Below are positions 25,888-34,664 of a stretch of 64,000 nucleotides of DNA, piece after piece. This stretch comes from an uncultured Lachnospiraceae bacterium. Its GTDB lineage: Bacteria > Bacillota_A > Clostridia > Lachnospirales > Lachnospiraceae. Numbering within the stretch: the first letter of the stretch is position 1; every line of letters starts with the position of its first letter. A program made the position numbers and the translations under genes. The notes below the pieces were generated by a model, which worked only from the letters and a program-made list of their open reading frames with translations, was not told where the DNA came from and did not search any database. Location: assembly GCA_951801245.1 (NCBI GenBank), contig CATOMC010000010.1, forward strand, positions 12,862 through 76,861. Direction: 5' to 3'.

Positions 25888-27551
25888 TGAGACGAGTGAA
25901 TGATATTTTGGCGGTATGTATATTGGTGCTGACGGCGGTACTTTTGGCGGCACTTGGTCTGAAAGCGTACTGCACACATATGGAATCGGAAGAGTTGGAG
26001 CGGCAGGAAGAAGAGCAGGCTATCGCCGAGGTTTATGCCCGGAATATGGAGGCGCATAACCGTGTTCAGGAAATGCAGGCGGAGATTCGGGATCTGACCC
26101 AGGATCATGGCAAACTGGAGGAGTTTATCGCGCAGCTTGAGAAGGAAAGTGCTCTCAGGGAAGAAGAGATTACGCATGCGAAGGAGATGGCCATTGAGGA
26201 AGGCATGGGTCTTCGCGGAGAGTGGGAGGAAGCGGAAGGGGACTATTTTCCTGGGGAGGACATGCCGTTGGATGGCGAGAGTGTATCAGATAATGGCAGT
26301 GTGTCGGACGACGGGAGCGTGACAGGCAATGAGGCTATGTCCGGTTACGGGAATGAAGGCGGCGACGTGTCGGGCAACGGCAATGTACCGGAAGGCATGG
26401 ACGGATCGGGAGGAGAAAGCGTATCCGATAACGGCAGTGCATCGGATGGCATGAGCGTGTCCGGAAACGGAAGTGTGTCCGGGAATGGCAGTGTATCGGG
26501 CAACAAGAGTGTATCCGGCAATGGCAGTGCTTCGGACTTTAAGAGCGTATCTGGCAATAGCAATGCGAGTGTGTCGGGGAATGGCAGTGTATCAGGGAAT
26601 GCGGGGACATCCGGCAGCAGAAGGACCGTGTCCGGCAATTCTTCATTTGGGATTACACTAGAGGAGCGGCGGGCCGTTCGCAGGTCTCTGGAAGAGACCC
26701 TTTTGGTAAACCGGAAGGATCAGGAGCGCATTTCAGACAGTGAGATAGATTTCACCGGCAAAAAGATTGCCTGCCTGGGGGACAGTATTACGGCGGCGGC
26801 CAATCTGGAGTCGGAGGAAAATTATCAGCAATATGCTTATCCATCCCGGCTGAAAGAGCTTCTGGGAGCGGAAGAGGTGTATAACCTGGGGATTGGCGGG
26901 TCATCCATCGGGCGGTATTGGGCGGATGCTTTTGTGGATCGTTATGCGGAGATCCCGGAGGATGTGGATATCATTATCGTTATGGGTGGCACCAATGATG
27001 GTTTCTGTCTGTCCGAGAATGAACTGGGAACCTTGGAAGAGCGCAAATCCCGTACTTTATGCGGGGATCTGGATGAACTTTTCAGGGGATTGAAAGAAAG
27101 TTATCCGGATGCGGATATCTTCTTTGCCACGCCTCTGCCTAATATTTTGCAGGATTATCTGATGCGGGAGCGCAGTTATCTTCTGCCGCAGAAACGGATT
27201 GTGAATGTGATGTTAAGGCTGGCACAGGAATATGGCATCCCTGTCATTGATATGTATAATTCCAACATTCTGGATTCCCACGATGTGGATGTCGTGGAGA
27301 CGTATATCCCGGACGGAGTACATGGCAATCAGGAAGGCTATCAGATTCTGGCGGAGCATTTTGCGGCGGAACTGGTGCGTTACTATGAAGGCGGCGGCCG
27401 GGAGCAGATTTCGGGGAACTCCCTCGCACAGGAAAGCCTTTCAGACAATTCCCTGTCAGGCAATCATGCGGCAGGAAATTCTGAGTCGGGCGATCATGCA
27501 CCGGGGGATTCTATGTCAGGTAATTCCATGTCAGAAAAGTCCGATTCATAG
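25884..27551 (+). CDS. SGNH/GDSL hydrolase with membrane anchor and SVSGN repeats
   Basis: A GTG at 25884 or ATG at 25887 overlaps the rlmB stop. Of about 555 residues, the first 25 form a membrane anchor (ILAVCILVLTAVLLAALGL). A coiled-coil region to about residue 110 follows, then about 120 residues of low-complexity SVSDN/SVSGN repeats, then an SGNH hydrolase domain. The domain has block I CLGDSIT, block II LGIGGSSIG, block III VMGGTNDG and block V DGVHGNQEG. A second SGN-rich tail ends the protein. It is probably an outward-facing esterase acting on acylated cell-wall or capsule polymers (inference). Confidence 0.85.
   Translation: MMRRVNDILAVCILVLTAVLLAALGLKAYCTHMESEELERQEEEQAIAEVYARNMEAHNRVQEMQAEIRDLTQDHGKLEEFIAQLEKESALREEEITHAKEMAIEEGMGLRGEWEEAEGDYFPGEDMPLDGESVSDNGSVSDDGSVTGNEAMSGYGNEGGDVSGNGNVPEGMDGSGGESVSDNGSASDGMSVSGNGSVSGNGSVSGNKSVSGNGSASDFKSVSGNSNASVSGNGSVSGNAGTSGSRRTVSGNSSFGITLEERRAVRRSLEETLLVNRKDQERISDSEIDFTGKKIACLGDSITAAANLESEENYQQYAYPSRLKELLGAEEVYNLGIGGSSIGRYWADAFVDRYAEIPEDVDIIIVMGGTNDGFCLSENELGTLEERKSRTLCGDLDELFRGLKESYPDADIFFATPLPNILQDYLMRERSYLLPQKRIVNVMLRLAQEYGIPVIDMYNSNILDSHDVDVVETYIPDGVHGNQEGYQILAEHFAAELVRYYEGGGREQISGNSLAQESLSDNSLSGNHAAGNSESGDHAPGDSMSGNSMSEKSDS
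26280..26640 (+). repeat. Low-complexity coding repeat (SVSGN/SVSDN)
   Basis: About 20 imperfect 15-18-bp units of the type GTGTCCGGCAATGGCAGT encode SVSGNGS variants. The same motif returns in the C-terminal tail around 27410-27540. It forms a flexible linker between the coiled coil and the catalytic domain. Confidence 0.8.
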
Positions 27552-27616
27552 CGCTGACCTTGCTACCGTGAAGAGAATGGTGTAAAATGAAAAAAAGCAG
27601 GAACAGGAGGAAGGGT

Positions 27617-27895
27617 ATGGATTTTTTCGATAAACTGGGTGAGACCATCACAGCCAAGGGCAGGGAAGTGTCTGATAAGGCAAAGGATATGGCGGAGATT
27701 GCCAGCCTGAAAAGCCAGATCAACACCTGTGAGGATGTGATCAAGAAAAACTACATTGAGATTGGCAGGATTTATTATGAGAAGCATGCCTCGGAACCGG
27801 AAGAGGAGTATGAGGAGGCTTGTCGTGCCATCACCAATGCGAAGAACGGTGTTGCGGATCTGGAACAGAAGATCAGAGACGTGAAGGGAATCTGA
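27617..27895 (+). CDS. Small coiled-coil protein of unknown function
   Basis: ATG at 27617 follows AGGAGGAAGGGT and gives 92 residues, MDFFDKLGETITAKGREVSD and onward. It is helical and heptad-rich, with IYYEKHASEPEEEYEEAC in the middle. It resembles the helical part of zinc-ribbon small proteins of Firmicutes but has no CxxC pairs. Only 65 bp separate it from the SGNH gene. I do not recognise a function. Confidence 0.75.
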   Translation: MDFFDKLGETITAKGREVSDKAKDMAEIASLKSQINTCEDVIKKNYIEIGRIYYEKHASEPEEEYEEACRAITNAKNGVADLEQKIRDVKGI

Positions 27896-27937
27896 TTTTA
27901 CTAATTGATTTATGGAGAGAATTGAATCTTGTATAGG

Positions 27938-27965
27938 AAAAGGGTTGTCGGTTGACAACCCTTTT
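27938..27965. terminator. Bidirectional terminator between convergent genes
   Basis: A 12-bp perfect stem AAAAGGGTTGTC/GACAACCCTTTT with a GGTT loop serves both the small coiled-coil gene and the PBP gene. Confidence 0.92.
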
Positions 27966-27987
27966 CTGGCTTATAGTTTCCTGATCG

Positions 27988-30711
27988 TTATTCTGCCGGC
28001 GGCGGCTCCACAGGCTGCGGCTGCTCTGCCGCCTGTTGCTGTTGTGCGGCCAGAGCGGCCTGTTGCTGTTCTAAGAGTGCCTGTTGTGTGCGCTGCTCCA
28101 GTTCCATTCGCTGCATGGCTATTACGGCCTCATAGTTAGGATCGGAGAAGAACGCCGCATTGTGCGGGCACATGTTGGTCGAAGCGACAGGGGTGGCAAC
28201 GTTATTGACAGTGCCGTCCGGATCTACGACCTGTGATACGGTAGCAGAACCACTCTGCAGTGAAATATCTTCAATCGGGGTCAGTTCCACTACGCCTTCT
28301 GCTTTAAAAGGACAGAACTCACTTGCAGGAAGTCCGCTGTACTGACAGATCTGGCCGGCGTAATGCACGTCACAGGTATCTGTTGGAACCGTTCCTTCCG
28401 CAAAGTATTCACTGCGCAGTGTGCCGCCGCATAACCCTGCAATCGGCAGTTTACCGGAACGGGAACATACGGTGGCCGTCACGATTCCGGAAGGAACCGA
28501 GAAGGATTCACTTGGCAGTTCCTCATGAATCTTGGACATTACGGCGCGCCATAATTTTTTGGCCAGATTTTTTTCATCACCGGAAAGCTTCACATTGTTA
28601 TCGAATCCGGCCCATGTGGTTGCCGTGTAGTAGGGCGTATAGCCGGAAAACCATACATCGTTATAATCGGAAGTCGTTCCTGTTTTACCGGCGATGGCCA
28701 TATTGCCGAAGTTGACGGAGCCGCCGGTACCGCTGGTGACCACGTCTACCATGGCGTCTGTCAGCAGGAAAGCTGTGGTCTCTTTGATGACCTGCCTGGA
28801 TTGCGGCATCGTGTTATCCAGAATAATATTGTCGTCATGGTCTACCACCTTAGTGTAAAGCTTCGGTTTGATGTAGGTACCATGATTGGCAATGCAGGCA
28901 TAGGCCGCATTCAACTCTTCATTGGTAACACCTTTCGTAAGGCCGCCCAGAGCCGTTGTCTGCTGGATATCCGAGAAAATCTGACCGTTGATCTCCATGC
29001 GGTCAACCACTGTTGTGAAACCAAAACTTTTCAGATAATCGAATCCTAACTGCGGCGTGATCTGGGTCAGGGTCTTAACCGTTACCACATTCATGGAATC
29101 GCGGATACCGTCTCGCAAAGAAGAGAGGCCGCGATATTTCTCACCATACCAGTTGGCGACCGGACGTCCTGTGGCATAATTAAAGGGCGCATCATTCATG
29201 ACGGTTGCCAGTGTGAGGCCGGCGCTGTCCAGAGCCGGTGCATAGGTGGATACAATTTTAAAGGTGGATCCTGGCTGTCTGACAGTGTCTGTGGCACGGT
29301 TTAAGGTGCGGCTGGCGGATTTAGCGCCCCGGCCGCCTACCATGGCCACCACATGGCCGGTACTCTGATCCTCCACCACCAGGGAGACCTGCGGCTGTGG
29401 GGTCAGGCTGACTCTTTCCCCGTAGACCTCATCACCGGAGGCCATAGTGGCTTCTTTATAAGCCTCGATGTCCTGATAAGCTTCCTCCTGAGAAGCATAG
29501 ATCAAATTATATTTGGGGGAACGGTTTTCCCGCCAGTAGGTACGGAACATTTCCGTACTGATATTTTCACGGTCTCCGTTTGCTCTGTCGATCGTCAATT
29601 CATAATTCAGATACCACTTGGTATTGGCAGGAAAATTGCTTTCGTCCGCAAAGGCATCATCACAAATTTTCTGAATCTTCGGATCTTGCGTAGAGTAAAT
29701 CTTAAGCCCGCCGCTGTAGAGCAAGGTATAGGCCTGAGTCTCATTGTAGCCCGCAGCGATCAAATCTTCCAGAACATCATCTATCAGCGCATCCGTGAAG
29801 TATGTATTGACGGATGAATCTTCATTATTTTCGGAGTCGGCAATCTGGATGCGGGCGTAAACGTCATCGGACAGGGCTTCATCACATTCTTCCGGTGTAA
29901 TAAAGCCCTGATCCCGCATGTCCTCAAGAACCTTTTTGCGGCGTTTGGCATTCTCTTCCGGGTGCGTGATCGGATTGTAACGTGACGGATTTTGTGTGAT
30001 TCCGGCTATCACTGCACATTCGGACAGATTCAGCTCATTGACATGTTTGCCGAAATAGCGTCTGGATGCGGCTTCCACACCCAACGTATTCTGCCCCAGG
30101 TTGATGGTATTCATATAATTGATCAGAATGGTGTCCTTATCCATGACCTTTTCAAGTTCCAGTGCGAGATACTGCTCCTGAATTTTACGTTTGACCTTAT
30201 CGGCGAAGGAATCTTCACTAGTCCAGTCTGTGAAGACGTTGTTCTTCAAAAGCTGCTGTGTAATGGTGCTGGCACCTTCCGAGAAATGCCGGTTCTGGAT
30301 ACCCACGACACCTGCACGGATGATACCTTTGATATCGATGCCGTTGTGATCGTAGAATCGAGAGTCCTCGATGGCTACAAAAGCGTTCTGCAGATCCTGC
30401 GGCACCATGTCGATGGTGACTGGAATGCGGTTGGAATCCTGGGACACCAGTTTATCAGTCTGGTTGCCCTCGATGTCATATACAAAAGTGGAAAAACCTG
30501 TGGGCGTTACATCAATGTTGCCGATATCCGGCGCAGTGGCGATAATTCCCTTGAAAATACCGATTCCGGCACTGGCCCCGACAATGGCGATGCCGATCAT
30601 GGCCAACAGAAATACTTGTATAAAGGTAAAGCCAATCTTTTTACCCCATTTTTTTCCGGTAGAATTGAGTGCCTGCTGTTTCTTGCGGACACCTCTCTTA
30701 CTATAGTTCAT
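27988..30711 (-). CDS. Class A penicillin-binding protein (PBP1A-type)
   Basis: A 907-residue bifunctional peptidoglycan synthase. An AAGGAGGC site precedes the ATG. A basic cytoplasmic N-terminus and one membrane helix (VFLLAMIGIAIVGASAGIG) lead to a GT51 transglycosylase domain (EDSRFYDHNGIDIKG, GASTITQQLLKN). The transpeptidase domain has the active Ser in PGSTFKIVS, the SxN motif DSMN and KTGTTSD. A C-terminal region with Cys residues follows, then a Gln/Ala/Pro-rich tail (about 40 residues). It polymerises and crosslinks the wall outside the membrane. Confidence 0.93.
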   Translation of the reverse strand: MNYSKRGVRKKQQALNSTGKKWGKKIGFTFIQVFLLAMIGIAIVGASAGIGIFKGIIATAPDIGNIDVTPTGFSTFVYDIEGNQTDKLVSQDSNRIPVTIDMVPQDLQNAFVAIEDSRFYDHNGIDIKGIIRAGVVGIQNRHFSEGASTITQQLLKNNVFTDWTSEDSFADKVKRKIQEQYLALELEKVMDKDTILINYMNTINLGQNTLGVEAASRRYFGKHVNELNLSECAVIAGITQNPSRYNPITHPEENAKRRKKVLEDMRDQGFITPEECDEALSDDVYARIQIADSENNEDSSVNTYFTDALIDDVLEDLIAAGYNETQAYTLLYSGGLKIYSTQDPKIQKICDDAFADESNFPANTKWYLNYELTIDRANGDRENISTEMFRTYWRENRSPKYNLIYASQEEAYQDIEAYKEATMASGDEVYGERVSLTPQPQVSLVVEDQSTGHVVAMVGGRGAKSASRTLNRATDTVRQPGSTFKIVSTYAPALDSAGLTLATVMNDAPFNYATGRPVANWYGEKYRGLSSLRDGIRDSMNVVTVKTLTQITPQLGFDYLKSFGFTTVVDRMEINGQIFSDIQQTTALGGLTKGVTNEELNAAYACIANHGTYIKPKLYTKVVDHDDNIILDNTMPQSRQVIKETTAFLLTDAMVDVVTSGTGGSVNFGNMAIAGKTGTTSDYNDVWFSGYTPYYTATTWAGFDNNVKLSGDEKNLAKKLWRAVMSKIHEELPSESFSVPSGIVTATVCSRSGKLPIAGLCGGTLRSEYFAEGTVPTDTCDVHYAGQICQYSGLPASEFCPFKAEGVVELTPIEDISLQSGSATVSQVVDPDGTVNNVATPVASTNMCPHNAAFFSDPNYEAVIAMQRMELEQRTQQALLEQQQAALAAQQQQAAEQPQPVEPPPAE

Positions 30712-30756
30712 GCGTATTGCCTCCTTAATTCAATCTGGCATCAAATCTTTAAAAGC

Positions 30757-30878
30757 GACGCAAACTGCCTGCTCAAGTCTGCGTCAGTAGAGCAAAGTCA
30801 AAAAAACAACAACTTTCGCGAATTCAGCAAGAATTACGAAGTAATTCTTGGGACGCAAACTGCCAAGTTTGCGTCCAT
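30757..30878. other. Non-coding block of three hairpins upstream of the PBP gene
   Basis: The block starts with a GACGCAAACT-type hairpin ending CTGCGTC. A middle hairpin CAAGAATTAC/GTAATTCTTG follows, then GGACGCAAACT/AGTTTGCGTCC. The first and last hairpins share the same GACGCAAACTGCC sequence, so the block looks like a duplicated stem flanking a spacer. No gene is visible from 30712 to 31082. Confidence 0.6.
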
Positions 30879-31082
30879 TATAGCAAAATTTACCTTACAA
30901 AGGAAGGATTTTCATTTTATCTTAAGAATTGTTTACGATTTTATACACTTTTATTCCGCTTGTGTGGAATGTATGAAAATGTTATACTATGAGAAAGTTA
31001 TGGAACAATGGGGGCAGGCTTATAAAGGCGCCTGGATCATGGAATGCGGGCGGCCCCGGAAAGGATACGTAAAATCGCATAT

Positions 31083-31754
31083 ATGGAATCCGGTCATAGG
31101 TTAGAACCATATAAAATCATAGAGTATGGAGGCACAGGCGAGTACGAGGAGAAAAAATCCCATTTTATTGCCCAGGTGCAGGCGGTGTCTACGGAAGAGG
31201 AAGCAGCGGCATATGTGGAGTCGGTGCGGAAGCGATACTGGGATGCAAGGCATCATTGTTATGCCTATATATTGGGTGAACAGGGACAGACCATGCGTTT
31301 TTCAGATGACGGAGAGCCTTCCGGTACGGCAGGCAGGCCGATTTTGGAAGTACTGACAGGATCCGGGATCCGGGACTTGGTGCTGGTGGTGACCCGGTAT
31401 TTCGGGGGAACACTGCTTGGTACCGGCGGGCTGGTGAGAGCCTATACACAGGCGGCGCAGGCAGCGATTGCGGCCAGCAGAGTGTGTGTTATGCGATATG
31501 GACATATTTGTACGGTGGAGACGGACTATAACGGTATCGGCAAGATTCAGTATCTTCTTGGCAGACGCGGGATTCCCATAGACGATTCTGCGTATGCACA
31601 GCAGGTGTCCATCACCTGCAAGGTTCCATATGAGGAAAGAGAACAGTTGTTACATGAGATCACAGAGGCCACTGCCGGAAGAGCAACGGTGGCGGTCTCG
31701 GATCCAATATATTATAAAAGCACAGGAGACGGTTCCCCTGCCGGAGCTTCGTAA
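31083..31754 (+). CDS. IMPACT/YigZ-family protein
   Basis: A 223-residue protein from ATG 31083 (MESGHRLEPYKIIEYGGTGE). The UPF0029 N-terminal domain has KKSHFIAQVQAV, RFSDDGEPSGTAGRPIL and TRYFGGTLLGTGGLVRAY, and a ferredoxin-like C-terminal domain follows. Family members bind nucleic acids, and in eukaryotes (IMPACT) they modulate GCN2. The bacterial role is unsettled. The ribosome binding site is weak. Confidence 0.9.
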   Translation: MESGHRLEPYKIIEYGGTGEYEEKKSHFIAQVQAVSTEEEAAAYVESVRKRYWDARHHCYAYILGEQGQTMRFSDDGEPSGTAGRPILEVLTGSGIRDLVLVVTRYFGGTLLGTGGLVRAYTQAAQAAIAASRVCVMRYGHICTVETDYNGIGKIQYLLGRRGIPIDDSAYAQQVSITCKVPYEEREQLLHEITEATAGRATVAVSDPIYYKSTGDGSPAGAS

Positions 31755-31813
31755 GGAGGCTCGTTTCGCGGTATGCCGGGAAGGCCTTGGCCTGTGCGGA
31801 AAGGCGGCATACT

Positions 31814-33223
31814 ATGGGCGAGATCAGAGAAGAGACAAAAGTGACACAGGAAGCGGGAACAAATACACATTATGAGTATGCGGACTTTGGCATGGAGGAA
31901 ATCCGGCAACTTCTGGGCAAGGGGCAGTACACAAGACTCAGGCAGGTCATTCAGGAGTTAAACGATGCGGATATCGCTGACTATATGGAGGATATGGAGG
32001 AGGAAGAGGTGATCAAGATCTTTCGCATCCTGCCCAAGGATATGGCGGCGGATGTCTTTTCCTATCTGGAGATTGACCAGCAGCAGTCTGTCATAACCTC
32101 CCTTTCCGATAAGGATGCGGCCCGTATCATCGATAATATGATGTCCGATGATGCCAAGGAGCTGATGGAAGAGATGCCGGCCAATGTGGTGAAGCGGCTG
32201 ATCGCCAACACCAGTCCGGATACCAGGCAGGCCATCAACCATCTGATGCGTTATCCGGAAGATTCTGCCGGCAGCATCATGACGGTGGAGTATGTGGATT
32301 TAAAAGAAAACCAGACCGTGGGAGAGGCCATAGAGCGGATCCGCAAAGTGGGTCTGGACAGTGAGACGATCAATATTTGTTATGTATTGGATAACAAAAG
32401 AACGCTGGTGGGTACCGTGGCGCTTCGCTATCTGCTTATCAGTGATTCCGATGCGGTGATTGGGGAAATGATGCACCGGAATGTGGTATCGCTGCATACG
32501 CTGATGGATCAGGAAGAGGTTGCCAGGCAGTTCAAAAAATATGAATTTACGGCCATGCCGGTGGTGGATAATGAAGACCGGCTGGTGGGTATCATCACCA
32601 TGGATGATGTGGTGGATATCCTGGAAGAAGAGACCACGGAAGATATCGAAAAGATGGCGGCCCTGATGCCTTCTGATAAGCCGTATCTGAGGATGTCCGT
32701 GTTTGATGCCTATAAGAAAAGGATTCCCTGGCTGTTACTTTTGATGATCTCGGCTACCTTTACGGGAAATATCATCACTTCCTTTGAGAGCGAACTGAGC
32801 AGATATGTGGTACTGACGGCCTTCATCCCTATGCTCATGGATACGGGCGGCAACGCAGGCGGACAGGCTTCCGCCATTATCATTCGCGGTATTTCGCTGG
32901 AGGAGATAGAGTTTGGGGACTGGCTTGTGGTCATCTGGAAAGAAATCCGCACCGCGGTTTTGTGCGGCCTGACCTTGTCGGTCTGCAATTTCGCAAGGCT
33001 GATGATTTTTGATCACGTGAGCGTGCAGGTGGCACTGGTCGTGTGCCTGACACTGATGATGGCTGTTATCGTGGCGAAGGTGGTTGGTTCTACGCTGCCC
33101 ATGTTAGCCAAGAAGATCGGGTTAGACCCGGCAGTGATGGCAAGCCCGTTTATTACGACCATCGTGGACGCTATCTCACTGTTGATTTATTTCCGGGTGG
33201 CGGAACTGGTGTTGGGGATATAG
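31814..33223 (+). CDS. mgtE: Magnesium transporter MgtE
   Basis: A 469-residue Mg2+ channel from ATG 31814. The N-terminal superhelical domain (MEEEEVIKIFRILPKDMAAD, DAARIIDNMMSDDAKELME) and two CBS domains form the cytoplasmic gate. The membrane domain of five helices has the family motif LMDTGGNAGGQASAIIIRG. Intracellular Mg2+ binding closes the pore. It lies 59 bp downstream of yigZ. Confidence 0.95.
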   Translation: MGEIREETKVTQEAGTNTHYEYADFGMEEIRQLLGKGQYTRLRQVIQELNDADIADYMEDMEEEEVIKIFRILPKDMAADVFSYLEIDQQQSVITSLSDKDAARIIDNMMSDDAKELMEEMPANVVKRLIANTSPDTRQAINHLMRYPEDSAGSIMTVEYVDLKENQTVGEAIERIRKVGLDSETINICYVLDNKRTLVGTVALRYLLISDSDAVIGEMMHRNVVSLHTLMDQEEVARQFKKYEFTAMPVVDNEDRLVGIITMDDVVDILEEETTEDIEKMAALMPSDKPYLRMSVFDAYKKRIPWLLLLMISATFTGNIITSFESELSRYVVLTAFIPMLMDTGGNAGGQASAIIIRGISLEEIEFGDWLVVIWKEIRTAVLCGLTLSVCNFARLMIFDHVSVQVALVVCLTLMMAVIVAKVVGSTLPMLAKKIGLDPAVMASPFITTIVDAISLLIYFRVAELVLGI

Positions 33224-33231
33224 GAAAGCAT

Positions 33232-33541
33232 ATGATTAGAATAATACCATATAAAGCGTCGGATGCAAATTGGTCTTTTAAAATCGCTGATGCCGTTTAC
33301 TGCCTTTGATGAGACGGGAGTCCTTGGATTTTTTACCCTGAGAAATCCGGATGAGTCATTGGAGGAACTGCGCTTTGGATTCGTTATTGTCAATCCTGAC
33401 AAGCGGGGAACCGGCTGTGGAAAAGCAATGCTCCAGTTAGGGTTAAAATTTGTGTTTGAAATATATGGAGCCGACAAAGCATGGAAGTGCAAAGAACTCA
33501 AATTACATAGGGGTGCCTACTTCGATCAGGTTACCGTCTAA
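33232..33541 (+). pseudogene. GNAT acetyltransferase pseudogene
   Basis: The start (ATG 33232, MIRIIPYKASDANWSFKIAD) and the acetyl-CoA-binding part (ELRFGFVIVNPDKRGTGCGK) are both recognisable but lie in different frames. An internal deletion after about residue 20 removes the region before MPFTAFDETGV, and the C-terminus after EIYGADK is replaced. The first frame stops at 33309. The second runs into the end of the opposite VOC gene, whose 3' end it overlaps. Confidence 0.75.
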
Positions 33542-33865
33542 ATCGTAAAAGCGGATTACCTTTTGGCCCCAGCTATGTGTCATGAGCCGGTTGACGTATT
33601 GAATCCCGGGATACATTTTTTCCAGTTTTTCAATAAAGGATTCTATATCCGGTTCCTCAAAGTACAGTTCACAGCAATTATTTTTCGGAAACAGATCTTT
33701 TCCCAAAAACTCTCTCCAGATTTTTGCATCCTGGAGTACAAGACCCTCCGTTAAGATCATGTTGCCGTTATTGTCAAGTACCGTAGCAAGACCAAACAGA
33801 TCGTGATAAAATTGTTTCGATTTTTCGATATCGTTTACAACGAGCAAAACGTTTTTTAATTTCAT
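33503..33865 (-). CDS. VOC/glyoxalase-fold protein
   Basis: A 120-residue protein starting MKLKNVLLVVNDIEKSKQFY at the ATG at 33865, where the AAAGGA site is eight bases upstream; the ATG at 33874 is too close to it. The two beta-alpha-beta-beta-beta modules and the ending VIRFYDLDGNLIEVGTPM are typical of glyoxalase/bleomycin-resistance/dioxygenase proteins. The substrate is unknown. It overlaps the 3' end of the GNAT pseudogene tail to tail. Confidence 0.85.
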   Translation of the reverse strand: MKLKNVLLVVNDIEKSKQFYHDLFGLATVLDNNGNMILTEGLVLQDAKIWREFLGKDLFPKNNCCELYFEEPDIESFIEKLEKMYPGIQYVNRLMTHSWGQKVIRFYDLDGNLIEVGTPM

Positions 33866-34018
33866 TGTCAGCATCCTTTCTAATCCCGCTTGTCAGCAAA
33901 TGATTTCAGAGGAAAATCAAATAAAACAGATAAAATAAACAGATAATATAAAACAGTATAACATAAAGCAGATGTATCATTATTCGTATATTCATATTCA
34001 AAGCAGCTAATGATGTTC

Positions 34019-34316
34019 TCATGATTCCTTTCTTTGAAATCCAAACCTGTTCTGCAGTTCCTGTGATACAAAAGGGAAATCCCATCCCATCAGTTTCACA
34101 TCAGGACACGCCTTTTTCAGACTACAGCTTTTAGCCCACCTGTCCATATGGCCAAGAGCATCGAGTTTACCCGTAAAAAGCCCGCACATTTTCACGAGCC
34201 TGTCCAGTTCTGGGACTGCTTCGTCAGCTTCCCATCTTGACACAGTCTGCCTGGTTACATCCATCCTGTCAGCAAGTTTTTCTAATCCTCCGTTCTGGTC
34301 CGATCTGTTCTGATTG
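34019..34316 (-). pseudogene. XRE-family regulator remnant
   Basis: The minus frame reads GGLEKLADRMDVTRQTVSRW and EADEAVPELDRLVKMC, the helix-turn-helix of an XRE repressor. The N-terminal helix before it is missing, no start with a ribosome binding site is present, and after LDALGHMDRW the sequence no longer fits the family. The gap between this and typA (34317-34560) holds no gene. Confidence 0.6.
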
Positions 34317-34562
34317 ATCGCAGAAGGTCACTGGTCGTTTCCTATTATGTCATAACCAGATATTCGAATCCACCACCCGCTGTATGCTTTTTTTGCATTT
34401 ATGTAACATGGTGTGTTGCCTTAGTTAATAAACGGGAATTCATTTCTGTCATATAGAAATGGTTTAAATGAAATTCATGAGATTTACCAGCTAAAGGAAG
34501 CAAACAAGTATACAATCTTGCGATTAAGTCCTCAAAACTCTACCATTATAGAATAGAATAAA

Positions 34563-34603
34563 AGAACAAAGATGAAAATACAGAAATATTTCAACTTTGT
34601 TCT
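34563..34603 (-). terminator. Terminator of typA (minus strand)
   Basis: AGAACAAAG (34563-34571) pairs with CTTTGTTCT (34595-34603). On the minus strand it is followed by TTTTAT. A second hairpin, GGAGGTTAATTCC with GGAATTTACCTCC (34635-34663), lies directly after the typA stop. Confidence 0.7.
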
Positions 34604-34664
34604 CTTATTATACGAGGCCGCGAAGAGGAATTCGGGAGGTTAATTCCGCAGGAATTTACCTCCA

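Noticed and set aside
26280..26640. CRISPR or satellite DNA
   Set aside because: The repeat is in frame within the SGNH hydrolase gene and encodes a Ser/Gly/Asn linker.
29992..31104. 370-codon plus-strand frame
   Set aside because: It runs antisense through the PBP gene start and the hairpin block. The composition is that of a shadow frame.
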